A stretch of DNA of 64,000 nucleotides from Candidatus Rhodobacter oscarellae (GCF_001078595.1 NZ_LFTY01000002.1:3679148-3743147), one strand, 5' to 3'; counted from the first letter of the stretch, positions 19,329 to 29,390 are shown. Numbers and translations are program-made. The notes: a model not told the origin generated them from the sequence alone.

Positions 19329-20890
19329 CGAACCATGATCGAAATCTCTCGGAAGACGGGTATGTCACAAGCCTGTCCTACATCCCTGGATACATCCGCC
19401 ACCAGGCGCCGTGCCTATTGAGTTTCGCCGCCGCCGCGCATTGCGAATCCGTCCCGGACTTTCGCCAGCCGTTTCGATATATCGACTTGGGCTGTGGGGC
19501 GGGCGTTACGCTGATCTTGTTGGCAGCGTGTTATCCGCACGCAAAGTTTGTCGGCGTGGATATGAATCCTGATCACATTCGGGAGGCGGAAAGGCTCGCC
19601 AAAGACAGCGGTCTTACCAACACAGAATTTCGCTGCGCGTCATTTGATGAGTGTATTCACGACAACGAAGACCCGTTCGACTATGTGACCGCACATGGCA
19701 TCATGTCTTGGGTTTCCGAGGCGGTTAAAGCCACGCTGATCCAAGCGGTAGACAAGTTGATCGCGCCAGGGGGGCTATTCTACTTTTGCCATTTCGTCCG
19801 TCCCGGGGGCACCAAAATGGAGACCCTCTTTCGCTTGATTGCAAATTGCGCAAACGGCGAAAACTCCGACATCGTGGACAGAACGCGACTTGCCCTTAAA
19901 GACGTGGAGGGTTTTCACGCGGAAGGCCTTCCACTGTTTCGAAGGTATCCGTCCCTCGCGGAGGACATCCAGGAGCTGAAGGCCAGAGACCCTCGATACT
20001 TGGCGCATGAATATGCAAATCAGCACTTCTCACCGGAGTATTTCGGCCAGGTTGCAGAGCGGCTGAAGCATATCAATTGCGAGTATGCCGGGTCCCCGTC
20101 GCTTTCCCGCAACAACCCTCGCAACTTGCTGGCCGAAGAGCATGTGTTCTCGCTTGATGCCTTGGATGGCACACAGGCCCAAATCCGCGGCAGCCTATTG
20201 TCGCACGAGCTTTTCCGATGGGACATTTTCCAGCGCAAGCCCAGCCCCGACCGGGCCGGTATGACACTTGATGACTTCAAGGTGGCGGCGACCAGATATC
20301 CGTATGTTTTTCCGCGGAACGCAACGCTTGTGCGCCGCAAAGTGAGCTTTGAGAACGAGATGTTTCGGTTTTTGGTGGATCGTATTTGCTCGGGGCATCA
20401 CGATGTTTCGTCTCTGTTTTCGGATGGGGCCGCCAGGGGGTGGTCCAAACAAGAGCTGCAGGCTGTTTTGCTAGATGCGGCGGGCGCAGGCCTCTTTCAG
20501 CCAGTTACATGCGACCCCCACAAGCCGGTCGCGCGCGCGGACACCAAATACAAACTCTCGTCCACGACGTCGCGGGCGATTTGGACGCGAGATTTCGAGC
20601 GAGAAGGCGGAACTGGGCACGCGTCGCAGGTCCTTGGTGGGGCCATAACGGTCAACTGGTTCGACGGGCTATTTCTCCACGAATTAGATGGGAACACACC
20701 GCAACAGGCGGTCACCGCGCTCCGAAAAAAGATAACGAGCATGAGCATTCATGACCAAAAGAGATACGGGTTCCCCAACGGCTTCGAAGACCAGGCCTTC
20801 TCCGAAAAAATAACAAAGATACTAACACGCGCCCTTCCGACCTACGTAAAATACGGGATCATTGCGCCCGGCGACAGTCAGGACGCATAA
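19325..20890 (+). CDS. Class I SAM-dependent methyltransferase with C-terminal regulatory domain
   Basis: A 521-residue protein. Residues about 45-230 are a Rossmann methyltransferase: YIDLGCGAG (52-60), then FVGVDMNPDHI for the SAM ribose. The remainder resembles the methyltransferase regulatory region (PF10119-type) found in large bacterial methyltransferases of unknown substrate, ending in a winged-helix-like segment. The start codon overlaps the dioxygenase stop, so the two proteins are made together and probably act on one substrate. About 100 bases after the stop the right-hand duplication begins. Confidence 0.75.
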   Translation: MTNHDRNLSEDGYVTSLSYIPGYIRHQAPCLLSFAAAAHCESVPDFRQPFRYIDLGCGAGVTLILLAACYPHAKFVGVDMNPDHIREAERLAKDSGLTNTEFRCASFDECIHDNEDPFDYVTAHGIMSWVSEAVKATLIQAVDKLIAPGGLFYFCHFVRPGGTKMETLFRLIANCANGENSDIVDRTRLALKDVEGFHAEGLPLFRRYPSLAEDIQELKARDPRYLAHEYANQHFSPEYFGQVAERLKHINCEYAGSPSLSRNNPRNLLAEEHVFSLDALDGTQAQIRGSLLSHELFRWDIFQRKPSPDRAGMTLDDFKVAATRYPYVFPRNATLVRRKVSFENEMFRFLVDRICSGHHDVSSLFSDGAARGWSKQELQAVLLDAAGAGLFQPVTCDPHKPVARADTKYKLSSTTSRAIWTRDFEREGGTGHASQVLGGAITVNWFDGLFLHELDGNTPQQAVTALRKKITSMSIHDQKRYGFPNGFEDQAFSEKITKILTRALPTYVKYGIIAPGDSQDA

Positions 20891-20966
20891 CGTCGATGCC
20901 TTGGTGGCAAAGGGGCCATTGGACACTGCGCACGAACCTCCCCAGCGGCGCCGGGCCGATGTAAGA

Positions 20967-21152
20967 GCGCCTGCACGGATGGCGGCGGGCGTGGCGCGAT
21001 TCTTTGAGTCCACGGACGGCTGGGAGGCGCTAGTGCTGGACGACCGCGCGGTGCCCAGATACCCCAGGCACCAGCCGCTGAGCGCCGCCGAGACCGCGCT
21101 GGTGGACGGCTGGCTAAGCCGCGTTGGGGCCGAAAAAGCGGCGTCGGATTAG
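20967..21152 (+). pseudogene. Internally deleted copy of the gamma-glutamylcyclotransferase gene
   Basis: 20967-20996 matches the N-terminal coding region at 14787-14816. The sequence then jumps straight to the equivalent of 15106, keeping only the 3' end to the stop. The join falls on a shared TGGCGC and removes 295 bases, so the halves are out of frame. The C-terminal 54 residues (from GVARFF) remain nearly identical to the intact gene, which suggests a recent duplication. Confidence 0.85.
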
Positions 21153-21347
21153 CGTCGGCAAAGCGTCGGACTTTTGTCGGGCACGTGTATGGCAATCGTT
21201 TCCATACAAGGGCTTAGCCCGGGGTCAGTTTTTCCAGCGCCAAGCCACCGTCCCAGGTGCCGTGCAGCGTGCCGTCGGGCATCCAGACATAGACCACCGG
21301 CGTGGCCGACCCCCAGTTGACCGTCACGACCCGGCCATCCACCCGGC
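20990..21347. repeat. Right copy of the direct duplication flanking the accessory island
   Basis: Direct repeat of 15105-15492, minus the 30-base tandem expansion. After 21347 this copy continues into the rest of the convergent secreted-protein gene, whereas the left copy breaks into a transposase remnant. With the deleted cyclotransferase on its other side, this copy and the left one each retain a different intact flank, as expected if a block was inserted by recombination. Confidence 0.85.
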
Positions 21348-21536
21348 CCACGCCGCGATAGCTGTCGTTGCCTATGGTCCAGGCGAAGCCGACATCGTGG
21401 CCGTTCTGGGTGATCTCGACCCGGCCCTCGTATTTGGAGCCATGGTGGTCCCGCCGTCAGGTTTCTTGCCTTGGGCAACGGTGGGTGCTGCGGTGGTCAG
21501 GGCGAGGATTTCGCGGCGGTGAGGCGTGTTTGATTT
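21214..21536 (-). pseudogene. Frameshifted small secreted protein gene (right copy)
   Basis: The minus strand has an N-terminal piece RREILALTTAAPTVAQG resembling a Tat-type signal peptide (about 21510-21460). About 20 codons later, in another frame, comes YEGRVEITQNGHDVGFAWTI then VNWGSATPVVYVWMPDG and the LALEKLTPG end (stop 21214-21216). A one-base shift near 21440 would join them. It is the more complete of two damaged copies and suggests an ancestral exported protein of roughly 100 residues convergent with the cyclotransferase gene. Confidence 0.6.
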
Positions 21537-21582
21537 CCAAAGTTGGCGGCGATCAAATTGCCGCCGCCAACCGAGCCTAGCC

Positions 21583-21756
21583 TCATTTTTCTTTCCGAAC
21601 ACCCTTGAAAGGCGACTTATCGGAAGTCTTGACGTCCATGAACCTTCCGGTGCTGGTGTCCCGCTTCACATAATTCCCAGACGGCGTTTTTGTTTGGGAC
21701 CTACCTTTGACGGCGCCAATTCTTTGGTTGTCGCCGTATGGTTTGTTCTTGGCCAT
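21583..21756 (-). CDS. Small conserved basic protein, 57 aa
   Basis: Begins MAKNKPYGDNQRIGAVKGRS, with a good AGGAGA site 7 bases before the ATG. It is rich in Lys, Arg and Gly and ends KGVRKEK. I recognise the PYGDNQR-GAVKGRSQ pattern as a widespread small bacterial protein of unknown function. It follows the 69-residue gene 11 bases downstream on the same strand, so the two form a small operon. An in-frame upstream ATG at 21783 has no ribosome site. Confidence 0.75.
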   Translation of the reverse strand: MAKNKPYGDNQRIGAVKGRSQTKTPSGNYVKRDTSTGRFMDVKTSDKSPFKGVRKEK

Positions 21757-21767
21757 GATCAATTCTC

Positions 21768-21977
21768 CTATTGTGTGTGGCATGCCCTAGAGCAGTGATA
21801 GCAACCGTTCACTTGACTGTAATGGCGGCGCGCTGCGGCGACCGCGGTGGAACAGTGATCATGTTCCCCGAGGTAGGTGCGGTTGCCTGCGCCCGGCATC
21901 CACGCGCAGCCTTCTTTGTGCACCTCGTGATCGCCGTTAGGTTGAGAATTGTCGTTAACGTAGTAACGTTTCGTCAT
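21768..21977 (-). CDS. Small Cys/His-rich conserved protein, 69 aa
   Basis: Begins MTKRYYVNDNSQPNGDHEVH, with AAGGAG about 9 bases upstream. It has four Cys (EGCAW, DHCST, NGCYHCSRAC contributing) and several His, and ends NGCYHCSRACHTQ. That looks like a small zinc-binding or disulfide-bonded protein. The YYVN-N-QPNGDHEVH start is a recurrent small-protein family of unknown function. It is the first gene of a two-gene unit with the 57-residue protein. Confidence 0.75.
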   Translation of the reverse strand: MTKRYYVNDNSQPNGDHEVHKEGCAWMPGAGNRTYLGEHDHCSTAVAAARRHYSQVNGCYHCSRACHTQ

Positions 21978-22013
21978 TTTGATGGCTCCTTGACCATAAT
22001 GGGCGAAGGCCAT

Positions 22014-22411
22014 CTTGACAGTCTCGAGGAGAGGAACTTAATCTCGCCTTGCATCCAAAACCCCGCCGTGGCCTTCAGACTACTGGCGGAACCGGTTTGC
22101 AGGCGTCGTCGCGATTGCAGTCGCGGCGACGTCAACGATTCAAGCCGGTCGACGACATCAATATCGCGCGACCTAGTGCCGCATGTCAAGGGAGACGCAG
22201 CAAAAAGCGGTATTGACCCGCATTTTGTGCCATACGGCACGTTTTACATCAAAATCTGCGACTGTCAATAACTTTTCCAGTAGTTATCCACAGGAAAATT
22301 CGCTATGTGGCGCAAACCGATTCGGCGGCCACCACATCTAGAAGCCCAGCCGATTTATTTGACCGATGTACTGTCGCCCGCGAATCGGGGCTATTGTCGA
22401 TTGACCAGGCT
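22014..22411. other. Gene-free region with a hairpin and a DnaA box
   Basis: About 400 bases between the small-protein operon and the 3' end of carB, with no credible gene. It holds an inverted repeat at 22104-22131 (11-bp arms with one wobble pair, CGTCGTCGCGA / TCGCGGCGACG) and a consensus DnaA box at 22284-22292. Confidence 0.7.
22284..22292 (+). promoter_or_regulatory. Consensus DnaA box (TTATCCACA)
   Basis: Exact match to the high-affinity DnaA-binding nonamer, in locally A/T-rich DNA. I saw no second box nearby, so this is not an origin by itself; it could be an isolated DnaA site or chance. Confidence 0.5.
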
Positions 22412-25400
22412 TCACCCCTGCAGCGCCCGCACCCCGATCTCGCCCTCTTGGCGCGCCTGCATCGCTAGCGCCGCCGCATGGGCCGCCGCGGCGGTTGTGT
22501 AGTAGGGGATCCGGTCCGCCAGGGCCACGGCGCGCATCGAGCGGCTGTCCTCGACCGCCTGCTTGCCCTCGGTTGTGTTCATCACCAGCGTCACGCCGCC
22601 ATCCTTCATCACGTCCACGATGGTGCGCCCGCCCTCATAGGCCTTGTTGACCACCTCGGAGGCGATGCCGTTCGCCTCGAGAAAGCTCGCCGTGCCGCGG
22701 GTCGCCAGGATCGCAAAGCCCAGCTCTACCAGCGTCCGCGCCGTCTCGACCAGCTGCGGCGTCTTGTCGTCGTCCTTGATCGAGAAGAACACCGTGCCCT
22801 CGGTCGGCAGGATCGTGCCCGCGCCCATCTGCGCCTTCAGGAACGCGCGCGGGAAGCTGCGCGCCCAGCCCATGACCTCGCCGGTGGAGCGCATCTCTGG
22901 CCCCAGCAGCGTGTCCACGCCGGGGAAGCGGTTAAAGGGCATCACCGCCTCCTTCACGCTGAACCACGGCATGTTCGGGTCCACCAGCGTCATCGGGTCC
23001 GCCAGGGGCATCGGCTCGTGCCGCTCTGCCTGCGGGTAGGCCGCGCGCTTGGGGAAGTTCGAGAGCGGCTCGCCCGCCATCAGCCGCGAGGCGATGGCCG
23101 CGATGGCGCTGTCGGTGGCCTTGGCCACGAACGGCACCGTGCGCGAGGCGCGCGGGTTCACCTCGATCAGGTAGACCGTGCCGTCCTTGACCGCGTATTG
23201 CACGTTCATCAGCCCGACCACGTTCAGCGCGCGCGCCAGCGCCACGGATTGGCGCTCTAGCTCGGCGATCATGTCGGCGGAAAGCGAGTGCGGCGGCAGG
23301 CAGCAGGCGCTGTCGCCGGAATGCACGCCGGCCTCCTCGATATGCTGCATCACGCCCGCGATATGCACATTCTCGCCGTCGCAGAGGCAGTCCACATCCA
23401 CCTCCACCGCGCCAGACAGATAGCTGTCGAGCAGCACCGGGCTGTCACCGGACACAACCACGGCCTCGGCGATGTAGCGGCGCAGCTGCTCCATGTCGCG
23501 CACGATCTCCATCGCGCGCCCGCCCAGCACATAGGAGGGGCGGATCACCAGCGGGAAGCCGATCTCCTCGGCCTTGCTCAGCGCCTCTTCATCGGTCGAG
23601 GCGATGGCATTGTTGGGTTGGTGCAGGCCCAGGTCGTTCACCAGCGCCTGGAAGCGCTCGCGATCCTCGGCCCAGTCGATGCTATCGGGCGAGGTGCCCA
23701 GGATCGGAATGCCCGCGTCGTGCAGGGCATTCGCCAGCTTCAGCGGGGTCTGCCCGCCGAATTGCACGATCACGCCGTGCAGGTTGCCATTGTCCTGCTC
23801 CACCCGCAGGATCTCCATCACATGCTCGAATGTGAGGGGCTCAAAGTAGAGCCTGTCGGACGTGTCATAGTCGGTCGAGACCGTCTCGGGGTTGCAGTTG
23901 ACCATGATGGTCTCGTAACCCGCATCTGAGAGCGCATAGCAGGCGTGGCAGCAGCAATAGTCGAACTCGATGCCCTGGCCGATCCGGTTCGGGCCGCCGC
24001 CCAGGATCACGACCTTCTTGGCCTCCGAGGGGCGGGCCTCGCATTCCACCTCGCCCATCACGGGGGTCTCGTAGGTGGAGTACATATAGGGCGTCTGGGC
24101 CTCGAACTCGGCCGCACAGGTGTCGATGCGCTTGAAGACCGCGTTCACCCCAAGGTTGCGGCGCGCGGCGCGCACATTGTCCTCGTCCCGGCCGGTCAGC
24201 TTGCCCAGCCGCGCGTCGGTGAAGCCCAGCATCTTGAGCCGGCGCAGGCCCTGTTCGGTCACCGGCAGGCCGTCCTTGCGGACCTGCGCCTCGGCGTCGA
24301 TGATCTCGCGGATGCGGTCCAGGAACCAGGGATCAAAGGCGGTGACCGCCTGGATGTCGTCGTTGGACATGCCCTCGCGCATGGCCTGGGCGATGCGGCG
24401 CAGCCGGTCGGGGTGCTGCGCGGCGATGAGCTTGGTCAGGGCGGCGGGATCTTCCCCGAGACCGGGGACCGCGACCTCGTCAAAGCCGGTCAGGCCGCTT
24501 TCCATCGAGGCCAGCGCCTTTTGCACGCTCTCGTGGAAGGTGCGCCCGATGGACATCACCTCGCCCACGGATTTCATCGCGGTGGTCAGGTGCGGCTCGG
24601 CGCCGGGGAACTTCTCGAAGGCGAATTTCGGGATCTTGGTGACGACGTAGTCAATCGTCGGCTCAAAGGATGCGGGCGTGACCTTGGTGATGTCGTTGTC
24701 GAGCTCGTCCAGCGTGTAGCCCACGGCCAGCTTCGCCGCGATCTTGGCGATCGGAAAGCCCGTGGCCTTGGACGCCAGGGCGGAGGACCGCGACACCCGC
24801 GGGTTCATCTCGATCACCACCATGCGGCCGTCCTCGGGGTTCACCGCCCATTGCACGTTCGAGCCGCCGGTCTCGACCCCGATCTCGCGCAGCACCGCAA
24901 TCGAGTGGTTGCGCATGATCTGGTATTCTTTGTCGGTCAGCGTGAGCGCCGGGGCCACGGTGATCGAATCGCCCGTGTGCACGCCCATCGGGTCCACGTT
25001 CTCGATGGCGCAGACGATGATGGCGTTGTCGGCGCGGTCGCGCACGACCTCCATCTCGAATTCCTTCCAGCCCAGCAGGCTTTCGTCGATCAGGATCTGG
25101 TTGACGGGGGAGGCGTCCAGGCCGGTCTTGCAGATATGCTCGAACTCGGCGCGGTTATTGGCCACGCCGCCGCCGGTGCCGCCCATGGTGAAGGCGGGGC
25201 GGATGATCGCGGGCAGGCCGATATCCTCCAGCGCGCCCATGCATTCCTCCATCGTGTTGGCGATGGTGGCGCGGGGGTTCTCGATGCCCAGCCGGTCCAT
25301 CGCCTCGCGGAAGAGCTTGCGGTCCTCGGCCATCTCGATGGCTTCGCGCTTTGCGCCGATCATCTCGACGTTGAACTTGTCCAGCACGCCCATCTCTTCG

Positions 25401-25705
25401 AGCGCCAGCGAGGTGTTCAGCCCGGTCTGCCCGCCCATGGTGGGCAGCAGCGCGTCGGGGCGCTCTTTCTCGATGATGGTGGCGACCACCTCTGGCGTGA
25501 TGGGCTCGATATAGGTGGCATCGGCCAGGCCGGGATCGGTCATGATCGTGGCGGGGTTGGAGTTCACCAGGATCACCCGGTAGCCCTCCTCCTTGAGCGC
25601 CTTACAGGCCTGCGCGCCGGAGTAGTCGAACTCGCAGGCTTGGCCGATGATGATTGGACCCGCGCCGATGATCATGATCGACTGGATGTCTGTGCGCTTC
25701 GGCAT
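22412..25705 (-). CDS. carB: Carbamoyl-phosphate synthase large subunit
   Basis: Makes carbamoyl phosphate from bicarbonate, ATP and ammonia delivered by CarA, feeding pyrimidine and arginine synthesis. The 1097-residue protein has the expected duplicated architecture: two ATP-grasp halves (each with an early GxGPxxIGQ-type loop, [19 protein letters not shown] and [18 protein letters not shown]) and a C-terminal MGS-like allosteric domain. I started at MPKRTDI because family members begin there; a longer in-frame start at 25774 adds 23 unlikely residues. carA is not adjacent. Confidence 0.97.
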   Translation of the reverse strand: MPKRTDIQSIMIIGAGPIIIGQACEFDYSGAQACKALKEEGYRVILVNSNPATIMTDPGLADATYIEPITPEVVATIIEKERPDALLPTMGGQTGLNTSLALEEMGVLDKFNVEMIGAKREAIEMAEDRKLFREAMDRLGIENPRATIANTMEECMGALEDIGLPAIIRPAFTMGGTGGGVANNRAEFEHICKTGLDASPVNQILIDESLLGWKEFEMEVVRDRADNAIIVCAIENVDPMGVHTGDSITVAPALTLTDKEYQIMRNHSIAVLREIGVETGGSNVQWAVNPEDGRMVVIEMNPRVSRSSALASKATGFPIAKIAAKLAVGYTLDELDNDITKVTPASFEPTIDYVVTKIPKFAFEKFPGAEPHLTTAMKSVGEVMSIGRTFHESVQKALASMESGLTGFDEVAVPGLGEDPAALTKLIAAQHPDRLRRIAQAMREGMSNDDIQAVTAFDPWFLDRIREIIDAEAQVRKDGLPVTEQGLRRLKMLGFTDARLGKLTGRDEDNVRAARRNLGVNAVFKRIDTCAAEFEAQTPYMYSTYETPVMGEVECEARPSEAKKVVILGGGPNRIGQGIEFDYCCCHACYALSDAGYETIMVNCNPETVSTDYDTSDRLYFEPLTFEHVMEILRVEQDNGNLHGVIVQFGGQTPLKLANALHDAGIPILGTSPDSIDWAEDRERFQALVNDLGLHQPNNAIASTDEEALSKAEEIGFPLVIRPSYVLGGRAMEIVRDMEQLRRYIAEAVVVSGDSPVLLDSYLSGAVEVDVDCLCDGENVHIAGVMQHIEEAGVHSGDSACCLPPHSLSADMIAELERQSVALARALNVVGLMNVQYAVKDGTVYLIEVNPRASRTVPFVAKATDSAIAAIASRLMAGEPLSNFPKRAAYPQAERHEPMPLADPMTLVDPNMPWFSVKEAVMPFNRFPGVDTLLGPEMRSTGEVMGWARSFPRAFLKAQMGAGTILPTEGTVFFSIKDDDKTPQLVETARTLVELGFAILATRGTASFLEANGIASEVVNKAYEGGRTIVDVMKDGGVTLVMNTTEGKQAVEDSRSMRAVALADRIPYYTTAAAAHAAALAMQARQEGEIGVRALQG

Positions 25706-26060
25706 GTGCCGCTCCCGATGTCCGTAAGCTGGCGCCCTGGCGGGGGTGTCCAAATTGTCGGGGGTTATAGGCATGGGTCGCGCGGGCGCAACCCCCTATG
25801 CCCGGATGCCTCGCGTGACCGCCAGGAAAAGCAAGATCATGGTCGCGCTTCCCAGCGCGGCGGTCGGGAAGTCGCCGGGGAAGGGCCCGCGCAGCTCCAC
25901 CATCTGCGCCACGACGAGACGGGTGTTGGGCGACCGGAACTCGGCCCAAGCGGTATCGCTATGCGTCAGCGCGTCAGCGCACCGCCGCGCGTCTGAGGAT
26001 TGGGGTGCCCATGCTCGGTTGCCCTGTTCTTTCCCGCGCGTGCTGTAGGAGCTGCGGTGG
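25706..26060. other. Gap between carB and the cfa-like gene
   Basis: 355 bases without a proven gene. The minus strand has an open stretch from about 25990 to the TAG at 25797-25799 whose C-terminal half looks protein-like (VELRGPFPGDFPTAALGSAT, then a hydrophobic MILLFLAV). It has no ATG, GTG or TTG in a sensible place, so I list it as possible gene debris only. Confidence 0.4.
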
Positions 26061-27317
26061 TTACTCGGCCGCGTGGTGCACCCGCGAGCTGCGTTTCCTC
26101 TTCGGCGATGGGCCGGTCGCGTCCGCGCAGAGATACTCGCGCGTGAGCGGCACCGCCTCTTGCTTTTTGGCCAGCTGGAACTGGAACACGCATTGCCTGT
26201 TGTAGCGAAAGGTCATCTCGGAGGCGACCAGGTACCAGCGCCACATCCGGCAGAACCGCGCATCGTAGAGCTCCTCGACGCGGTCATAATTGGCCATGAA
26301 CCGTTCGTGCCAATGGCGCAGGGTTTCCGCGTAATGCAGCCGCCAGACCTCGATATCGGTCGGGTAGAGGTCCTGGTTCTCGATCGGCACCAGCGCCTCG
26401 GACATCGAGGGCACATAGCCGCCGGGGAAGATGTATTTCAGCACCCATGGGTTGGTGAAGCCCGGTGGGGCCACCCGGCCAATCGTGTGGATCAGCGCGA
26501 CGCCGCCATCGTTGAGCTTGTTGCGGACCTGGCCGAAATACTCCTCGTAATGCGGTACGCCGACATGCTCGAACATGCCCACGCTGACGATCCGGTCGAA
26601 GGTCTCGGGCACCTCGCGGTAGTCCTGCAGGCGGAACTCCACGCGGTCGTCCAGGCCCTCGGCCTTGGCGCGGGCGCAGGCCACCTTGTGCTGTTCCTCG
26701 CTGAGCGTCACGCCCACCACCCGCGCGCCGAAGTCGCGCGCCAGCGTCAGCCCCATGCCGCCCCAGCCGCAGCCGATATCCAGGACGGTCATGTCCTTCT
26801 CGATCAAAAGCTTCTTGCCGATATGCGCCTTCTTTTGCGCCTGAGCCTGTTCCAGCGTGTCCTGGGGCGTGCGGAAATAGGCGCAGCTATACTGCTTGTC
26901 GGTGTCCAAAAAGAGGTCGTAGAGCGCCCCCGACAGGTCGTAGTGATGCGCCACGTTCTTGCGCGCGATCCCAAGGCGGTTGCGCTGGTTCATCCGGCGC
27001 TTCCAGGTGCGCAGCCTGCCCAGCCAGCGCTGCCAGGTGGTCACGTTGTCCCTGCCGACATTCTCGACGATGAGCGATAGGAAGCCGCGCAGATCGTCGC
27101 CCTCGACCACCATGGTGCCGTCCATATAGGTCTCGCCGGCGTAGAGATCCGGGTTCAACAGCAGCTGGCGCAGCGCCTGCCTGGTCGTAAACGAGACCTC
27201 GACCAGATCACGGGTCCCGTCCCCATAGATCTCGGTCCTTCCGCTTGGAAAGTTGACTTTGAGGCTACCGGATTGGAACACGGTCGCCATCATATGATCA
27301 AAGAGTTTCTCCCACAT
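26061..27317 (-). CDS. cfa: Cyclopropane-fatty-acyl-phospholipid synthase family methyltransferase
   Basis: A 418-residue enzyme of the Cfa/UfaA family, which transfers a methyl or methylene from SAM to double bonds in membrane phospholipid acyl chains. It has VLDIGCGWGGMGL for SAM, the Cfa-typical YSCAYF before it, and SVGMFEHVG, HYEEYF and a C-terminal MWRWYLVASEM segment. I chose ATG 27317 because GAGGGGGG lies just upstream; a GTG six codons earlier is possible. It diverges from aspS across 213 bases. Paralogues in this clade can have altered products, so the exact reaction is open. Confidence 0.88.
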   Translation of the reverse strand: MWEKLFDHMMATVFQSGSLKVNFPSGRTEIYGDGTRDLVEVSFTTRQALRQLLLNPDLYAGETYMDGTMVVEGDDLRGFLSLIVENVGRDNVTTWQRWLGRLRTWKRRMNQRNRLGIARKNVAHHYDLSGALYDLFLDTDKQYSCAYFRTPQDTLEQAQAQKKAHIGKKLLIEKDMTVLDIGCGWGGMGLTLARDFGARVVGVTLSEEQHKVACARAKAEGLDDRVEFRLQDYREVPETFDRIVSVGMFEHVGVPHYEEYFGQVRNKLNDGGVALIHTIGRVAPPGFTNPWVLKYIFPGGYVPSMSEALVPIENQDLYPTDIEVWRLHYAETLRHWHERFMANYDRVEELYDARFCRMWRWYLVASEMTFRYNRQCVFQFQLAKKQEAVPLTREYLCADATGPSPKRKRSSRVHHAAE

Positions 27318-27530
27318 GTCGCCCCCCCTCGACACTCATTTGCGCCGTCTAAGACGGTGCGGTGCCACGTTCCCGGCGCCGCAGAGACGTAAAATTCCGG
27401 GGGATTTTGCCAAAGGTTCAGGCGTTTGTCTAGATTTTGGCGTGCGATGCGCGATCTGGCGCCTTGACTTCGCCCGCGATCAGGGGTCAATCGGCGCCGA
27501 TCCAGAACCCGCGCCACAAGGGGGCCATCC

Positions 27531-29390
27531 ATGCACGCCTATCGCAGCCACACATGCGCCGACCTTCGCAAGGACCATGTCGGCCAGACCGCCCGCCTGT
27601 CCGGGTGGGTGCACCGCGTGCGCGATCACGGCGGCGTTTTGTTCATCGACCTGCGCGACCATTACGGCGTGACCCAGCTGATATGCGACCCGGATTCGCC
27701 GGTCTTCGCCGAGGTCGAGAAGCTGCGCTCTGAGTGGTGCGTCCGCATCGACGGCGATGTGAAGGCCCGCGCCGACAGCCTGGTGAACGACAAGATCCCC
27801 ACCGGCGAGGTCGAGGTCTTCATCCGCGACCTGGAGGTGCTCGGCGACGCGCCCGAGCTGCCGCTGATCGTCTTCGGTGACCAGGAATACCCGGAAGAGA
27901 CGCGCCTGAAATACCGCTTCCTTGACCTGCGGCGCGAGCAGATGCAGCGCAACATGACCCTGCGCTCGGACGTGGTGGCCAGCATCCGCAAGCGGATGTG
28001 GGACCAGGGGTTCCGCGAGTATCAGACGCCGATCATCACCGCCTCGTCGCCCGAGGGCGCGCGCGACTTCCTGGTGCCAAGCCGGTTGCATCCGGGCAAG
28101 TTCTACGCGCTGCCGCAGGCCCCGCAGCAGTTCAAGCAGCTCTTGATGGTCTCGGGCTTCGACAAGTACTTCCAGATCGCGCCCTGTTTTCGCGATGAGG
28201 ACCCGCGCGCCGACCGCTCGCCCACGGATTTCTACCAGCTCGACCTGGAGATGTCGTTCGTGGAGCAGCAGGACGTGTTCGACACCGCCGCGCCGGTGAT
28301 CGCGGGCGTGTTTGAGGAGTTCGGCGGCGGTCGTAAGGTCGACGCCCCGGCCGAGTGGCCGCAGATCCCCTACAAGACCTCGATGCTGAAATACGGCACC
28401 GACAAGCCCGACCTGCGCAACCCGATCGAGATGCAGGTCGTCAGCGAGCATTTCGCCGGCTCCGGCTTTGCCATCTTCGCCAAGCTCCTGGAGAACGAGG
28501 GCACCGAGATCCGCGCCATCCCCGCCCCCACCGGCGGCAGCCGCAAGTTCTGCGACCGGATGAACGTCTTTGCCCAAAAGGAAGGCCTGCCGGGCATGGG
28601 CTATATCTTCTGGCGCCAGCAATCGCCGGACAGCATCGCGCAAGAGCGCGGCATCTCGGTCAAAGAGGTCAACGCCCTGATCAAGTCGGGCGAGATCGTT
28701 CTGGGCAACGAGGCCGCCGGGCCCTTGGCCAAGAATATCGGCCCCGAGCGCACCGAGGCGATCCGCCAGCAGCTGGGCCTGGGCGTCGGCGACGCCGCCT
28801 TTTTCCTGGGCGGCAAGCCCAGCGCCTTCGAGCGCGTCGCCGCCAAGGCTCGCGTCACCATCGGCGACGAGCTGGGCCTGACCGACACCGACCGTTTCGC
28901 CTTCGCCTGGATCGTGGACTTCCCGATCTACGAGGCCGACGAAGAGACCGGCAAGGTCGATTTCGAGCACAACCCCTTCTCGATGCCCCAGGGCGGGATG
29001 GCGGCGCTGGAGGGCGACCCGCTGGCGGTGAAGGGCTATCAGTATGACCTGGCCTGCAACGGCTACGAGCTGGTCTCGGGCGCGATCCGGAACCACAAAC
29101 CCGAGATCATGTTCAAGGCCTTCGAGATCGCCGGCTACGGCCAGGACGAGGTGCGCCGCCGCTTCGGCGGGATGGTCAACGCCTTCACCTATGGCGCGCC
29201 GCCCCATGGCGGCTGCGCGGCGGGGATCGACCGCATCGTGATGCTGCTGGCGGATCAGGATAACATCCGCGAGGTGATCCTGTTCCCGATGAACCAGCGG
29301 GCCGAGGATCTTATGATGGACGCGCCGTCAGAGCCGCTGAACGAGCAGCTGATGGAGCTGGGGCTGCGGGTGCTGCCGCGCGAGGAATAG
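27531..29390 (+). CDS. aspS: Aspartate--tRNA ligase
   Basis: Class II aminoacyl-tRNA synthetase of bacterial type, 619 residues. The N-terminal OB-fold ([19 protein letters not shown]) binds the anticodon. The catalytic core contains the class II motif 2 region ([20 protein letters not shown]), and motif 3 is GIDRIVMLL near the C-terminus. The bacterial GAD insertion lies between. Whether it is discriminating or also charges tRNA-Asn cannot be judged here. It is divergent from the cfa-like gene. Confidence 0.97.
   Translation: MHAYRSHTCADLRKDHVGQTARLSGWVHRVRDHGGVLFIDLRDHYGVTQLICDPDSPVFAEVEKLRSEWCVRIDGDVKARADSLVNDKIPTGEVEVFIRDLEVLGDAPELPLIVFGDQEYPEETRLKYRFLDLRREQMQRNMTLRSDVVASIRKRMWDQGFREYQTPIITASSPEGARDFLVPSRLHPGKFYALPQAPQQFKQLLMVSGFDKYFQIAPCFRDEDPRADRSPTDFYQLDLEMSFVEQQDVFDTAAPVIAGVFEEFGGGRKVDAPAEWPQIPYKTSMLKYGTDKPDLRNPIEMQVVSEHFAGSGFAIFAKLLENEGTEIRAIPAPTGGSRKFCDRMNVFAQKEGLPGMGYIFWRQQSPDSIAQERGISVKEVNALIKSGEIVLGNEAAGPLAKNIGPERTEAIRQQLGLGVGDAAFFLGGKPSAFERVAAKARVTIGDELGLTDTDRFAFAWIVDFPIYEADEETGKVDFEHNPFSMPQGGMAALEGDPLAVKGYQYDLACNGYELVSGAIRNHKPEIMFKAFEIAGYGQDEVRRRFGGMVNAFTYGAPPHGGCAAGIDRIVMLLADQDNIREVILFPMNQRAEDLMMDAPSEPLNEQLMELGLRVLPREE

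Noticed and set aside
20862-21152. 96-residue open frame as an intact cyclotransferase paralogue
   Set aside because: Only the last 54 residues match the family; the rest reads the early gene in a wrong frame after a 295-bp deletion.
22104-22292. Replication origin in the gap beside carB
   Set aside because: One DnaA box and one hairpin only; no box cluster, dnaA, parAB or unwinding element nearby.
23945-25996. Very long plus-strand open frame opposite carB
   Set aside because: It is antisense to the clearly coding carB, rich in His, Arg and Gly as expected for the mirror of GC-rich codons, and has no family motif.
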